A stretch of DNA of 64,000 bases from Nocardioides salarius (GTDB lineage: Bacteria; Actinomycetota; Actinomycetes; Propionibacteriales; Nocardioidaceae). The DNA lies in contig NZ_JAFBBZ010000001.1 of NCBI RefSeq assembly GCF_016907435.1, positions 2,666,001-2,730,000 of the forward strand. Reading direction: 5' to 3'. Position numbers and translations under genes: made by a program. A model generated the notes under the pieces. That model was not told the DNA's origin. It saw only the letters and a program-made list of their open reading frames with translations, and did no database searches. Position 1 is the first letter of the stretch; each line of letters begins with the position of its first letter. Below, one piece after another: positions 42,900 to 51,800 of the stretch.

Positions 42900-43034
42900 T
42901 CAGCGCTTCTTGCGGCCCAGGTGCCGGTCGACCCGGCTCGAGGACTGGCCCAGCACCTTGCCGAGCAGGACGCTGCGCATCCGCCAGGCGGCGACGACGG
43001 CGACGATCACGAGGACGAGCACCAGGAACTTCAT
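42900..43034 (-). CDS. Small membrane protein, 44 aa, unknown function
   Basis: Frame ATG 43034 to TGA: KFLVLVLVIVAVVAAWRMR forms a membrane helix, followed by a basic tail (SSSRVDRHLGRKKR). It opens like the 74-aa protein at 42592 (KFLLVVAVV), so the two may be related or serve similar complexes. TAGGCT lies 6 bp before the ATG. Coding is supported by the leaderless promoter and by neat packing between DUF4229 and menA. Confidence 0.65.
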   Translation of the reverse strand: MKFLVLVLVIVAVVAAWRMRSVLLGKVLGQSSSRVDRHLGRKKR

Positions 43035-43040
43035 GTCTCG

Positions 43041-43046
43041 AGCCTA
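43041..43046 (-). promoter_or_regulatory. -10 element TAGGCT, leaderless 44-aa gene transcript
   Basis: TANNNT hexamer on the minus strand ending 6 bp before ATG 43034. Confidence 0.45.
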
Positions 43047-43070
43047 GCCCGGGGGTGCGGACCGGACGGC

Positions 43071-43943
43071 TCAGCGCACCAGCAGCGGCGCGGCCACCAG
43101 CACCGACCACACCAGCTCGGCCGTGCCGGTGGCCTGCAGCACCGGCACCAGGCCGGGCCCCGTGGCGCCCCCACCGACCACGCGCAGCCCGGGCAGCGCC
43201 GCCACCAGGAAGCCCAGGCCCAGCAGCGCCCACCAGGTGGTGAGCGCGGCGACGCCGACCACGGCCAGCGCGGCGAGCGCGACCAGGGCGGCGTACAGGG
43301 CACGGGTGCGGGGGTCGCCGAGCAGCACCGCGAGGGTGCGCTTGCCGGCGACGGTGTCGGTCGGGATGTCGCGCAGGTTGTTGACCACCAGGATCGCGCA
43401 CGCCAGTGCGCCGATGCCCACAGAGGCCGCCAGGGCCGCCGGCTCGAAGGTCTCGGTCTGCACGAAGGTGGTGCCCACGACCGCGACCAGGCCGAAGAAG
43501 ACGAAGACCATCACCTCGCCCAGGCCCAGGTAGCCGTAGGGCTTGTCGCCGCCGGTGTAGTACCAGGCGGCCAGCACGCTCACCGCGCCGACGGCCACCA
43601 GCCACCAGGCCGTGGTGGCGGCCAGCACCAGCCCGGCCGCGGCGGCCACGCCGAAGGCGAGGAAGGCGGCCCGCTTCACCGCCGCCGCGGGCGCCGCGCC
43701 CGACCCGACCAGGCGCATCGGCCCGACGCGGTCGTCGTCGGTGCCGCGCACCCCGTCGGAGTAGTCGTTGGCGTAGTTGACGCCGACCTGCAGCGCCAGG
43801 CTGACCACGAGGGCCAGCAGCGCCTTCCACCACACCGGCTCGTCGACGTACGCCGCGACGCCGGTGCCGGCGAGCACGGGCGCGACGGCGGCGGGCAGGG
43901 TGCGGGGTCGCGCGCCGGCGACCCACTGGGCGGGAGCTGTCAC
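43071..43943 (-). CDS. menA: 1,4-dihydroxy-2-naphthoate polyprenyltransferase
   Basis: 290 residues, UbiA-type prenyltransferase with eight or nine helices. It attaches the polyprenyl chain to DHNA in menaquinone synthesis. The first Asp-rich motif is NYANDYSDGVRGTDDDR and the second lies around NNLRDIPTDTVAGKRTLAV. GTG 43943 is 29 bp after the MFS stop; TTGAAT lies 6 bp upstream, so an internal leaderless start is possible. Rv0534c counterpart. Confidence 0.96.
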   Translation of the reverse strand: MTAPAQWVAGARPRTLPAAVAPVLAGTGVAAYVDEPVWWKALLALVVSLALQVGVNYANDYSDGVRGTDDDRVGPMRLVGSGAAPAAAVKRAAFLAFGVAAAAGLVLAATTAWWLVAVGAVSVLAAWYYTGGDKPYGYLGLGEVMVFVFFGLVAVVGTTFVQTETFEPAALAASVGIGALACAILVVNNLRDIPTDTVAGKRTLAVLLGDPRTRALYAALVALAALAVVGVAALTTWWALLGLGFLVAALPGLRVVGGGATGPGLVPVLQATGTAELVWSVLVAAPLLVR

Positions 43944-43972
43944 CGGACGATTCAACACCGAGCGCGCGGCCC

Positions 43973-45259
43973 TCAGCGGGCCGGGTCGAGCTCGTGGCGC
44001 TCGAGGAAGCGCTGCGCCATCCGCGCCGAGGGGTGGATGCCCACGGCGGCGACCAGGATGATCGCGGCGATGACCAGCCAGCCCTGGGTGCCCCAGGTCA
44101 GGGCCAGCCAGGTGTAGGCGGCCGGCGCCCAGACGAAGCCGAGGGTGCCGCCCAGGTTGCCGGCGCCCTGGTACTCCCCGCGCCGGTCGGGGTCGGAGAG
44201 CTCGGACTCGAAGGCCCAGGTCGCGGCCGAGAGGAACAGCTCGGCGAAGGTGACGACGATGTGGCCGGCCCACATCAGGGCGATGGTCTGCCAGCCCAGG
44301 GTGTCGCGGGTGACCATCGTGATCACGCAGGCCACCACGAAGAACGCGCTGCTGATCCTGGCCGCGCGCAGCGCGGTCGGCAGGCCGCGGACGGTGCGGG
44401 CCACGGCCATCGGCAGCACGATGCACATCAGCGTGTTGGTCGCGAAGAGCGCCGCCAGCAGCACCCGAGGCGCGTCGGTCTCCGACATCAGCCACAGCGG
44501 GATCACCGTGTGCAGCAGCACCTGGTTGGTCATCAGCACACCGCTGAAGAACGAGGTGAGCAGGTAGCCGGGGTTGCGCAGGGCGCTGGGGACGGCCCGC
44601 GGGGCGTCGGCCTCGTCGACGGCGGCGGCGATCGCGGTCTCCAGCGGCGAGGGGCGCTCCTTGTGCGGGGCCTTGGGCAGCCGGGCGATCCAGTAGCCGT
44701 TGACCAGGCTCAGCGCCGCGGTCAGCAGCGGCAGCGCGGTGAGCAGGGTGTTGTGCTCGACGGCGAGCGCCATGAAGCCCACGCCCGCCCCGACGGTGAA
44801 GCCGAGGTTGGTGGCGGCGTACATGTAGGCCTGCGAACCGATCCGCTCGGCGCGCGGCAGCACGTCGAGGACGTAGGCGCCCCGGGCGGCGCCGCCGGTG
44901 GAGTTGACCACCTCGAGCACCACGCTGACGACCAGGAAGCCGATGAAGCCGTCGATCCAGGGCCAGGTGGCGTACGTCGCCGCGGTGCCGACCGCGCCGA
45001 TCGCCCACAACCGCTGCGGCCCGATCCAGTCGGCCAGCTTGCCGGCCGGCACCGCGACCAGGAACGAGGCGACGCCCGCGACCGTGATGCCGACGCCGAC
45101 CTGGGTCGGTGACAGGCCGACGACCCCCAGGAAGAAGGCGGCGCTGGCGGTGATGAACGCGCCGTCGCCGACCGCGAAGAGCACCGACTGGACCGACAGC
45201 TTGCCCGCCAGCGGGGTCGGGGGGACGAACTGCTGCAGGAAGCTGGGGCGGGTCGGCAC
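43973..45259 (-). CDS. MFS transporter
   Basis: 428 residues, 12 helices. It has the MFS loop signature AGKLADWIGPQRLWAIG and a charged central loop (KAPHKERPSPLETA). There are no close hints to substrate. It is upstream of menA on the same strand and divergent from menE, with start codons only 36 bp apart. GTG 45259 is the first start that keeps the whole fold; no clear ribosome site is visible. Confidence 0.9.
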   Translation of the reverse strand: MPTRPSFLQQFVPPTPLAGKLSVQSVLFAVGDGAFITASAAFFLGVVGLSPTQVGVGITVAGVASFLVAVPAGKLADWIGPQRLWAIGAVGTAATYATWPWIDGFIGFLVVSVVLEVVNSTGGAARGAYVLDVLPRAERIGSQAYMYAATNLGFTVGAGVGFMALAVEHNTLLTALPLLTAALSLVNGYWIARLPKAPHKERPSPLETAIAAAVDEADAPRAVPSALRNPGYLLTSFFSGVLMTNQVLLHTVIPLWLMSETDAPRVLLAALFATNTLMCIVLPMAVARTVRGLPTALRAARISSAFFVVACVITMVTRDTLGWQTIALMWAGHIVVTFAELFLSAATWAFESELSDPDRRGEYQGAGNLGGTLGFVWAPAAYTWLALTWGTQGWLVIAAIILVAAVGIHPSARMAQRFLERHELDPAR

Positions 45260-45282
45260 CGGAGGATGAGACCACGCCGGGC

Positions 45283-45288
45283 TAGCGT
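45283..45288 (+). promoter_or_regulatory. -10 element TAGCGT, leaderless menE transcript
   Basis: TANNNT hexamer ending 7 bp before ATG 45296, in the 36-bp divergent gap with the MFS gene. Confidence 0.5.
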
Positions 45289-45295
45289 TCGTCGC

Positions 45296-46345
45296 ATGGA
45301 TATCGGGCCCGGTGGCGCACGTCACGCGGTGGCGTCGCTGCGGGCCTGGCTGGGCGTGCCCGACGAGCCGGCGCCGTGGGTGGTGGAGACCTCCGGCTCG
45401 ACCGGGAGGCCCAAGCGCGTGCTGCTCCCCCGGGCCGCGGTGCTGGCGTCGGTGGAGGCCTCGGCGCGACGCCTCGGTGCCTCCGGCGCGTGGGTGCTGG
45501 CGCTCCCGGCGTCGTACGTCGCCGGGGTGCAGGTGGTCGCCCGCTCGCTGGTCGCCGGCCACGAGCCGGTGCTGCTGGAGGAGCACGGCTCGATCGCGGC
45601 CGCGGTCGCGGCCCTCCCGGCCGGGGTCGACGGGTTCGTCTCGCTGGTCCCGACCCAGCTGCACCGGGCGCTCGACGACCCCGACGACCCCGACGACGCC
45701 GCGGCCCTCGCGTCGCTGCACACCGTGCTGCTGGGCGGCGGGCCGGTCGATAAGTCGCTGCGCGAGCGGGCCGCCGCGGCCGGGGTGCGCGTGGTGGCGA
45801 CGTACGGCTCGGCCGAGACCGCCGGCGGCTGCGTCTACGACGGGGTGCCCCTCGACGGGGTCGGCCTGGCGCTGGGTCCCGACGGGCGGATCCGCCTGGG
45901 CGGGCCCACCCTCTTCGCGGGGTACGACGGCGACCCGGCGCTCACGGCAGAGGTGCTGGTCGACGGCTGGTTCCACACCTCCGACGCCGGGCGCCTCGAC
46001 GACGACGGCCGGCTGCAGGTGCTCGGGCGGCTCGACGACGTCGTGGTGACCGGCGGGGTCAACGTGCCGGCGCCCGCGGTCGCCGCCCGGCTGCGCGAGC
46101 ACCCCGGGGTCGCGGCCGCCGAGGTGCTGGGGGTGCCCGACGACGAGTGGGGCGGCAGGCTGGTCGCCTTCGTGGTCGGGTCGGCCGGGCCCGTGCCGCT
46201 CGTCGAGCTGCGCGACTGGGTCGCCGACGCGCACCCGCGGTCGTGGGCGCCGCGCCAGGTCGTCGACCTGGCCGCGCTGCCGATGCTCGGCAACGGCAAG
46301 CCCGACCGGGTGGCGCTGCGGGCGCTCGTCGAGGAGGGTGGCTGA
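45296..46345 (+). CDS. menE: o-Succinylbenzoate--CoA ligase
   Basis: 349 residues, a compact member of the acyl-adenylate family as in actinobacterial MenE. P-loop VETSGSTGRPKRVLLPR, A5-like TYGSAETAGGCVYDG, A7 GWFHTSDAGRLD, A8 VVVTGGVNVPAPAV and catalytic Lys in LPMLGNGKPDRVALR. It activates OSB to OSB-CoA. It overlaps menC by 8 bp. Confidence 0.95.
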   Translation: MDIGPGGARHAVASLRAWLGVPDEPAPWVVETSGSTGRPKRVLLPRAAVLASVEASARRLGASGAWVLALPASYVAGVQVVARSLVAGHEPVLLEEHGSIAAAVAALPAGVDGFVSLVPTQLHRALDDPDDPDDAAALASLHTVLLGGGPVDKSLRERAAAAGVRVVATYGSAETAGGCVYDGVPLDGVGLALGPDGRIRLGGPTLFAGYDGDPALTAEVLVDGWFHTSDAGRLDDDGRLQVLGRLDDVVVTGGVNVPAPAVAARLREHPGVAAAEVLGVPDDEWGGRLVAFVVGSAGPVPLVELRDWVADAHPRSWAPRQVVDLAALPMLGNGKPDRVALRALVEEGG

Positions 46346-47336
46346 GGTGGACGGTCCGGGCGACCTGCGGGTCTTCGCGATCCCGATGCGCACCCGCTTC
46401 CGCGGCATCACCGTGCGCGAGGGCGTGCTGCTGCGCGGGCCCGGCGGCTGGGGTGAGTGGTCGCCCTTCCTGGAGTACGACGACGTGGTCGCCGAGCCCT
46501 GGCTGCGCTGCGCCGAGGAGGCCGCCGCGGGCGACTGGCCCGCCCCGCTGCGCGACGAGGTGGCCGTCAACGTGACGGTGCCGGCCGTCGACGCGGAGAC
46601 CGCGCACGCGATCGTGCGCCGTGGCGGCTGCCGCACCGCCAAGGTCAAGGTCGCCGAGCCCGGCCAGGACGAGGCCGACGACCTGGCCCGCCTCGAGGCG
46701 GTGCGCGCGGCGCTCGACGCCGACGGCCCCGGCGGCCGGGTGCGCATCGACGTCAACGGGCTGTGGGACGTCGACACCGCGGTCTCCTCGCTCCCGCGCT
46801 ACGACCGCGCCGCCGGCGGGCTGGAGTACGTCGAGCAGCCGTGCGCGTCCGTCGAGGACCTCGCGCGGGTGCGCCGCCGCGTCGACGTGCCGGTCGCCGC
46901 CGACGAGTCGATCCGCCGGGCCGCCGACCCCTACCGCGTGCGCGACCTGGAGGCCGCCGACGTCGCGGTGCTCAAGGTGCAGCCGCTGGGCGGGGTGCGC
47001 GCCTGCCTGCGCATCGCCGAGGACATCGGGCTGCCGGTGGTGGTCTCCTCAGCGTTGGAGAGCTCGGTGGGCATCGCCGCCGGCGTCGCCCTGGCCGCCG
47101 CCCTGCCCGAGCTGCCGCACGCCTGCGGGCTGGCCACGGTGCAGCTGCTCACCGACGACGTGGCCGACGACCCGCTGCTGCCGGTCGGCGGGGTGCTGCG
47201 GGTCGGGCGGCCCACGGTCGCGCCGGCCGCCCTGGAGCGGCTGGCCGGCGACGCCGAGCGGGTCGCGTACTGGGAGGCGCGGCTGGCCCGGGTGTCCCGG
47301 CTGACCCGGGTACGGGAGGATCGGCGGCGTGGCTGA
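46338..47336 (+). CDS. menC: o-Succinylbenzoate synthase
   Basis: 332 residues, enolase superfamily. The catalytic lysine pair is in TAKVKVAE (Lys102, Lys104), metal ligands are in RIDVNGLW, YVEQPC and VAADES, and the second catalytic Lys is in AVLKVQPLGG. It dehydrates SHCHC to OSB. It overlaps both menE and menD by 8 bp, a tightly coupled menE-C-D unit. Confidence 0.95.
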   Translation: MAEVDGPGDLRVFAIPMRTRFRGITVREGVLLRGPGGWGEWSPFLEYDDVVAEPWLRCAEEAAAGDWPAPLRDEVAVNVTVPAVDAETAHAIVRRGGCRTAKVKVAEPGQDEADDLARLEAVRAALDADGPGGRVRIDVNGLWDVDTAVSSLPRYDRAAGGLEYVEQPCASVEDLARVRRRVDVPVAADESIRRAADPYRVRDLEAADVAVLKVQPLGGVRACLRIAEDIGLPVVVSSALESSVGIAAGVALAAALPELPHACGLATVQLLTDDVADDPLLPVGGVLRVGRPTVAPAALERLAGDAERVAYWEARLARVSRLTRVREDRRRG

Positions 47337-48954
47337 GCCGGACGAGAACGACGCGACCCGCACCGCCCGTGCGGTGGTCGTCGCCCTGCTCGGCGCGGGG
47401 GTGCGCGACGTCGTGGTCGCGCCCGGCTCGCGCAACGCGCCGCTCTCCTTCGCCGTCTGGGACGCCGCCGCCGCCGGCCTGCTGCGCCTGCACACCCGCA
47501 TCGACGAGCGCTCGGCGGCCTTCGTGGCGCTCGGTCTCTCGCGCACCGGCGCGCCGGCGGCCGTCGTGTGCACCTCCGGCACCGCCGTGGCCAACCTGCA
47601 CCCCGCGGTGCTCGAGGCCGCGCACGCCGGGGTGCCCCTCGTGGTCGTCACCGCCGACCGGCCGGCCCGGCTCGCGGGCACCGGCGCCAACCAGACCACC
47701 GACCAGGTCGGCATCTTCGGGCCGCTCGTCGAGACCCGCGACGTCGGCGCCGACGGCCCGCCGAGCTGGGTGACGCTGTGGCTCGACGACGGACCCGTCC
47801 ACCTCAACGTGCGCCTCGACGAGCCGCTGCTGCCGGCGGCGCCCTGGCGCCTCGCCGACGAGGACCTGGCGACGTCGACCCGCCACGAGGTCGACGGCCC
47901 GCGGTGGCCCACCCACCACAGCCCGCTCGACCCCGGGCCGCGCACGGTGGTCGTGGCCGGCGACGACGCCGGGCCGCCGGCGCGGCTGCTGGCCCAGGCG
48001 GCGGGGTGGCCGCTGCTGGCCGAGCCCTCGAGCGGGTCGCGCACCGGCACCCACGCGCTGCGCGCCTACCGCCTGCTCCTCGACACCGACCTGGGCCGCA
48101 GCATCGAGCGGGTCGTGGTGGCCGGCCACCCGACCCTGAGCCGGCCGGTGACCCGGCTGCTGGGCCGCGACGACGTCGAGGTGCTGGCCGCCCCCGCGCG
48201 CGGGGTCTGGGCCGAGCGCCCCTTCGAGGTCGACACCCACCTCGACGGCGCGGCCCCGCACCCCGAGCAGCAGGCCGCCGACCCGGCCTGGCTCGAGGCG
48301 TGGGTCGCCGCCGACCGCTCGGTCTCCCGGCAGCTCGACGCGCTGCTGGGCGCCGAGCCCGGCCTGACGCCGTACGACGTCGCGGGCGCGGTCGCGCGCG
48401 CGGTGCCGCCCCAGGGGCTGCTGCACGTGGGCGCCTCGAGCCCGATCCGCGACCTCGACCTGATGCTGCACGGCTGGCGGGTCGGCGCGCGACGCAAGGT
48501 GGTGGCCAACCGGGGGCTGTCGGGCATCGACGGGGTCGTGTCCACCGCGATCGGCGCGGCGCTGGGCCGGCCCGGCAGCAGCCGGGCCCTGGCGCTGGTG
48601 GGCGACGTGACGTTCCTGCACGACGCCAACGGGCTGGTGCTGGGCCCCGGCGAGCCCGAGCCCGACCTGACGATCGTGGTCGTCAACGACGACGGCGGGT
48701 CGATCTTCTCGATGCTCGAGCAGGGCGCCCCCGCCCACGCCGACCGCTTCGAGCGCCTCTTCGCCACCCCGCACGCCGTCGACCTGGCCTCACTGTGCGC
48801 CGCGACCCGCACCCCACACTGGCGCGTCGACAGCCTGCCCGAGCTGGAGCAGGCGCTGGCCTCGCCCAACGGCGGCATCGAGGTCGTCGAGGCGCGGGTG
48901 CGCCGCCACGACCGCCGCGCCCTCGACGAGCGGATCCGCGCGCTGCGTCCCTGA
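47329..48954 (+). CDS. menD: SEPHCHC synthase (MenD)
   Basis: 541 residues, thiamine-diphosphate enzyme adding a succinic semialdehyde unit from 2-oxoglutarate to isochorismate. Signature VVVAPGSRNAPLSFAVWD, the ThDP glutamate in RIDERSAAFVALG, and the C-terminal ThDP/Mg region GDVTFLHDANGL ending with VVNDDGGSIFSMLEQG. The length is normal. Confidence 0.97.
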   Translation: MAEPDENDATRTARAVVVALLGAGVRDVVVAPGSRNAPLSFAVWDAAAAGLLRLHTRIDERSAAFVALGLSRTGAPAAVVCTSGTAVANLHPAVLEAAHAGVPLVVVTADRPARLAGTGANQTTDQVGIFGPLVETRDVGADGPPSWVTLWLDDGPVHLNVRLDEPLLPAAPWRLADEDLATSTRHEVDGPRWPTHHSPLDPGPRTVVVAGDDAGPPARLLAQAAGWPLLAEPSSGSRTGTHALRAYRLLLDTDLGRSIERVVVAGHPTLSRPVTRLLGRDDVEVLAAPARGVWAERPFEVDTHLDGAAPHPEQQAADPAWLEAWVAADRSVSRQLDALLGAEPGLTPYDVAGAVARAVPPQGLLHVGASSPIRDLDLMLHGWRVGARRKVVANRGLSGIDGVVSTAIGAALGRPGSSRALALVGDVTFLHDANGLVLGPGEPEPDLTIVVVNDDGGSIFSMLEQGAPAHADRFERLFATPHAVDLASLCAATRTPHWRVDSLPELEQALASPNGGIEVVEARVRRHDRRALDERIRALRP

Positions 48955-48993
48955 CCCGCCGGGTGGGGTGCTCCGGGGTGGGATGATCCGGGG

Positions 48994-50865
48994 GTGGAGA
49001 TCGCCCTGCTGCTCATCGCCATGGCGCTCACCGTGCTCGTGGTCACCGCGCTGGCCGACCGCATCGACGTGCCCGCGCCGCTGGTGCTGATCGTGGTGGG
49101 GGTCGCGGGCTCCTACGTGCCGGGGGTCCCCGAGATCACCCTGTCGCCCGAGGTGGTGCTGGTCGGGCTGCTGCCGCCGCTGCTCTACGCGGCCGCGATC
49201 CAGACCTCGCTGGTCGACTTCAACGCCAACCGGCGCTCAATCCTGCTGCTGTCGGTGGGCCTGGTCGTCTTCACGACCGTCGGGGTGGGGGTGCTCGTGC
49301 ACGCGCTGCTGCCCGGGATCGGCTGGCCCGGCGCCCTCGCGATCGGCGCGGTCGTGGCGCCGCCCGACGCGGTCGCGGCCACCGCGGTCGGGCGCCGGAT
49401 CGGCCTGCCGCGGCGGATCGTGACGGTCCTCGAGGGCGAGTCGCTGCTCAACGACGCGACCGCCCTGGTCTCGCTGCGCACCGCGATCGCCGCGGGCGGC
49501 GCCGGCATCAGCGCGGTCGGCGTCGGCCTCGACTTCGCGCTCGCCGCCGGCGGCGGGGTGGCGGCGGGGGTGCTGCTCTACGTCGTCATCGGCTGGGTGC
49601 GCCGCCGGGTCGAGGACCCGCTCACCGACACCGCGATCTCGCTGGTCACCCCCTTCGCGGCGTACGTGCTCGCCGAGCAGATCCACGCCTCGGGCGTGAT
49701 CGCGGTCGTGGTCGCGGGGCTGCTGCTGGGGCACCGCTCACCGGTGCTGCAGACGGCCTCGTCCCGGATCGCGGAGCGGATGAACTGGCGCACCATCGCC
49801 TTCGTCCTCGAGAACGTGGTCTTCCTGCTGATCGGCCTGCAGGCCGCCCGGCTGGTCGACGACGTGGGCCGCAGCGAGGTCGGCCTGGGCCGGGTGGTGC
49901 TGGTCTGCGGCGCCACCCTGGTGGCCGTCGTCGTGCTGCGCGTGGTGTGGGTCGCCGCGGCCCGGGTGGTGCTGCTGCAGCCGGGCCCCGACGGCGTGCG
50001 CGTGCGCCCGTCGTGGCGCAACACGCTCCTGGTCGGCTGGGCCGGGATGCGCGGGGTGGTCACCCTGGCCGCGGCGTTCGTGATCCCCTCCGACGTCGAG
50101 CACCGCGAGGTGCTGCTGATGATCGCCTTCACCGTGGTGGCCGGCACCCTGCTGGTGCAGGGACTGACCCTGCCGTGGCTGGCGCGCCGGCTGCGGGTGC
50201 CCTCGCCCGACCCGATGGACGACGCCCTGGCCCGCGCGACGCTGCTGCAGCAGGCCTCCAAGGCGGGCTTCGCCGCCCTGGCCGAGATCGAGGCCGACGA
50301 GGAGCACGAGGACCGCCACGGCGTCCTCGACCTGGTGCGCCAGCGCATCGACCAGCGCAACTTCGCCGCCTGGGAGCGTCTGGGCACCACACCGGGCCAG
50401 GAGACGCCCAGCGAGCTCTACGCGCGCGTGCGGCTGGCGATGATCGCCGCCGAGCGCGAGCGGGTGCTCGAGATCCGCAGCTCGGGCCGGGTCGACTCGG
50501 TCGTGGTCGCCGAGGTGCTGGCGATGCTCGACGTCGAGGAGTCGCTGATCGACCGGGTGCGCCCCCAGCACGAGCAGGAGGAGCCGGTCGGGCTGCGCCC
50601 GGCGCCGCTCGAGAGCTGCGCCCACCTGGCCGCGACCTGGGCCGTGCAGACCAGCGACGCCGGCGTGTGCGAGGACTGCCTCGCGGACGGCACGTCCTGG
50701 GTCGCGCTGCGCCAGTGCCTGGAGTGCGGCCACCTCGCCTGCTGCGACTCCTCACCGGCCCAGCACGCCACCGCCCACTTCCGCGACACCGCCCATCCGG
50801 TGATGCAGTCCGCCGAGCCGGGGGAGGACTGGCGCTGGTGCTTCGTGCACCACGTGACCAGCTAG
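48994..50865 (+). CDS. Na+/H+ antiporter with C-terminal UBP-type zinc finger
   Basis: 623 residues. Residues ~1-410 are a CPA1-type antiporter core (GAVVAPPDAVAATAVGRR with the ion-binding Asp; LEGESLLNDATALVSLR; WAGMRGVVTLAAAFVIP). A charged helical region follows. The last ~85 residues form a ZnF-UBP domain with ordered Cys/His (CAHLA, CEDCLADGTSWVALRQC, ECGHLACCDSS, HFRDTAHPV). The antiporter expels sodium using the proton gradient; the zinc finger may sense or bind a partner. GTG 48994 lies 39 bp after menD. Confidence 0.93.
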   Translation: MEIALLLIAMALTVLVVTALADRIDVPAPLVLIVVGVAGSYVPGVPEITLSPEVVLVGLLPPLLYAAAIQTSLVDFNANRRSILLLSVGLVVFTTVGVGVLVHALLPGIGWPGALAIGAVVAPPDAVAATAVGRRIGLPRRIVTVLEGESLLNDATALVSLRTAIAAGGAGISAVGVGLDFALAAGGGVAAGVLLYVVIGWVRRRVEDPLTDTAISLVTPFAAYVLAEQIHASGVIAVVVAGLLLGHRSPVLQTASSRIAERMNWRTIAFVLENVVFLLIGLQAARLVDDVGRSEVGLGRVVLVCGATLVAVVVLRVVWVAAARVVLLQPGPDGVRVRPSWRNTLLVGWAGMRGVVTLAAAFVIPSDVEHREVLLMIAFTVVAGTLLVQGLTLPWLARRLRVPSPDPMDDALARATLLQQASKAGFAALAEIEADEEHEDRHGVLDLVRQRIDQRNFAAWERLGTTPGQETPSELYARVRLAMIAAERERVLEIRSSGRVDSVVVAEVLAMLDVEESLIDRVRPQHEQEEPVGLRPAPLESCAHLAATWAVQTSDAGVCEDCLADGTSWVALRQCLECGHLACCDSSPAQHATAHFRDTAHPVMQSAEPGEDWRWCFVHHVTS

Positions 50866-50874
50866 CAGCGAGGC

Positions 50875-51735
50875 TCAGCCACGCTGCCCGTGCTCCTGGT
50901 CGAGGGCCTGCTCGAGGGTGCGCGGCGCGCGGCCGAGCAGCCGCTCCAGGTCGGGGCTGACCCGCTCCAGCGACCCGTCGGCGATCGCGGTGTAGGTGCT
51001 CACCCAGGCGTCGAGCTGCCACTGCTCGGCGTCGGGCCACCCGGCGCGACGCGACGCGTAGGCCTCCTCGACGCTCTCCTCGACGTAGCGCAGCTGGCGC
51101 CCGAGCACCGCGCCGGCGCGCGCCGCGACCTCGTCGAGGCCCAGCGCCTCCGGCCCCGTCAGGTCGTACGCCGCCCCCGCGTGGTCGGCCGGGTCGCGCA
51201 GCACCGCCGCGGCCGCGTCGGCGACGTCGTCGCGGGCCACGGCCGCCAGCCGGCCGCGTCCGCCGGGGCCGCGCAGGACGCCCTGCGCGTCGGCGAAGTG
51301 CGGCAGCACGTCGAGGTAGAAGCTGTCGCGCAGGAACGTGTGGGCCATCCCGCTCCCGGCGATGGCCTGCTCGGTGTCGTGGTGGTCGCGGCCGAGGGTG
51401 AAGGTGGTGCCGGGGCCGGCATCCACGAACGAGGTGTAGACGACGTGGCCCACCCCGGCCTCGGCGGCGGCCGCCACGAAGGTGCGGTGCTCCTCGCGGC
51501 GCCGGGGCCCCTCGTGGGCCGAGACCATCAGGAGCGTGTCGACGCCGCGCAGCGCCGCCAGCGCCGCGCCGTGGTCGGCGTACGTGCACTCGCGCACGTC
51601 GGTGTCGACGTCGGGGGCGCGGGCGGCGTCGCGCACCAGCAGGCGCAGGTCGAGGCGCATGTCGGCGCCCGCGAGCAGGGTGGTCACCCGCCCGCCCAGG
51701 GCTCCGGTGGCTCCGGTGATGCCGATGGTGGTCAT
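50875..51735 (-). CDS. NmrA-like NAD(P)-binding oxidoreductase
   Basis: 286 residues of the atypical SDR type. N-terminal TIGITGATGALGGRVTTLL binds NAD(P); RREEHRTFVAAAAEAGVGHVVYTS and TFLRDSFYLDVLPHF resemble QorB/NmrA quinone-reductase-like proteins. ATG 51735 has GAGGAGA upstream. It may be the last gene after the P450 operon (65-bp gap), but its substrate is unknown. Confidence 0.87.
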   Translation of the reverse strand: MTTIGITGATGALGGRVTTLLAGADMRLDLRLLVRDAARAPDVDTDVRECTYADHGAALAALRGVDTLLMVSAHEGPRRREEHRTFVAAAAEAGVGHVVYTSFVDAGPGTTFTLGRDHHDTEQAIAGSGMAHTFLRDSFYLDVLPHFADAQGVLRGPGGRGRLAAVARDDVADAAAAVLRDPADHAGAAYDLTGPEALGLDEVAARAGAVLGRQLRYVEESVEEAYASRRAGWPDAEQWQLDAWVSTYTAIADGSLERVSPDLERLLGRAPRTLEQALDQEHGQRG

Positions 51736-51800
51736 GGGGTCTCCTCGCGGTCGGTGCGGGACGGTCGGGCGGGCCTGTCGGGCCGGACTGTCGGACCCGC

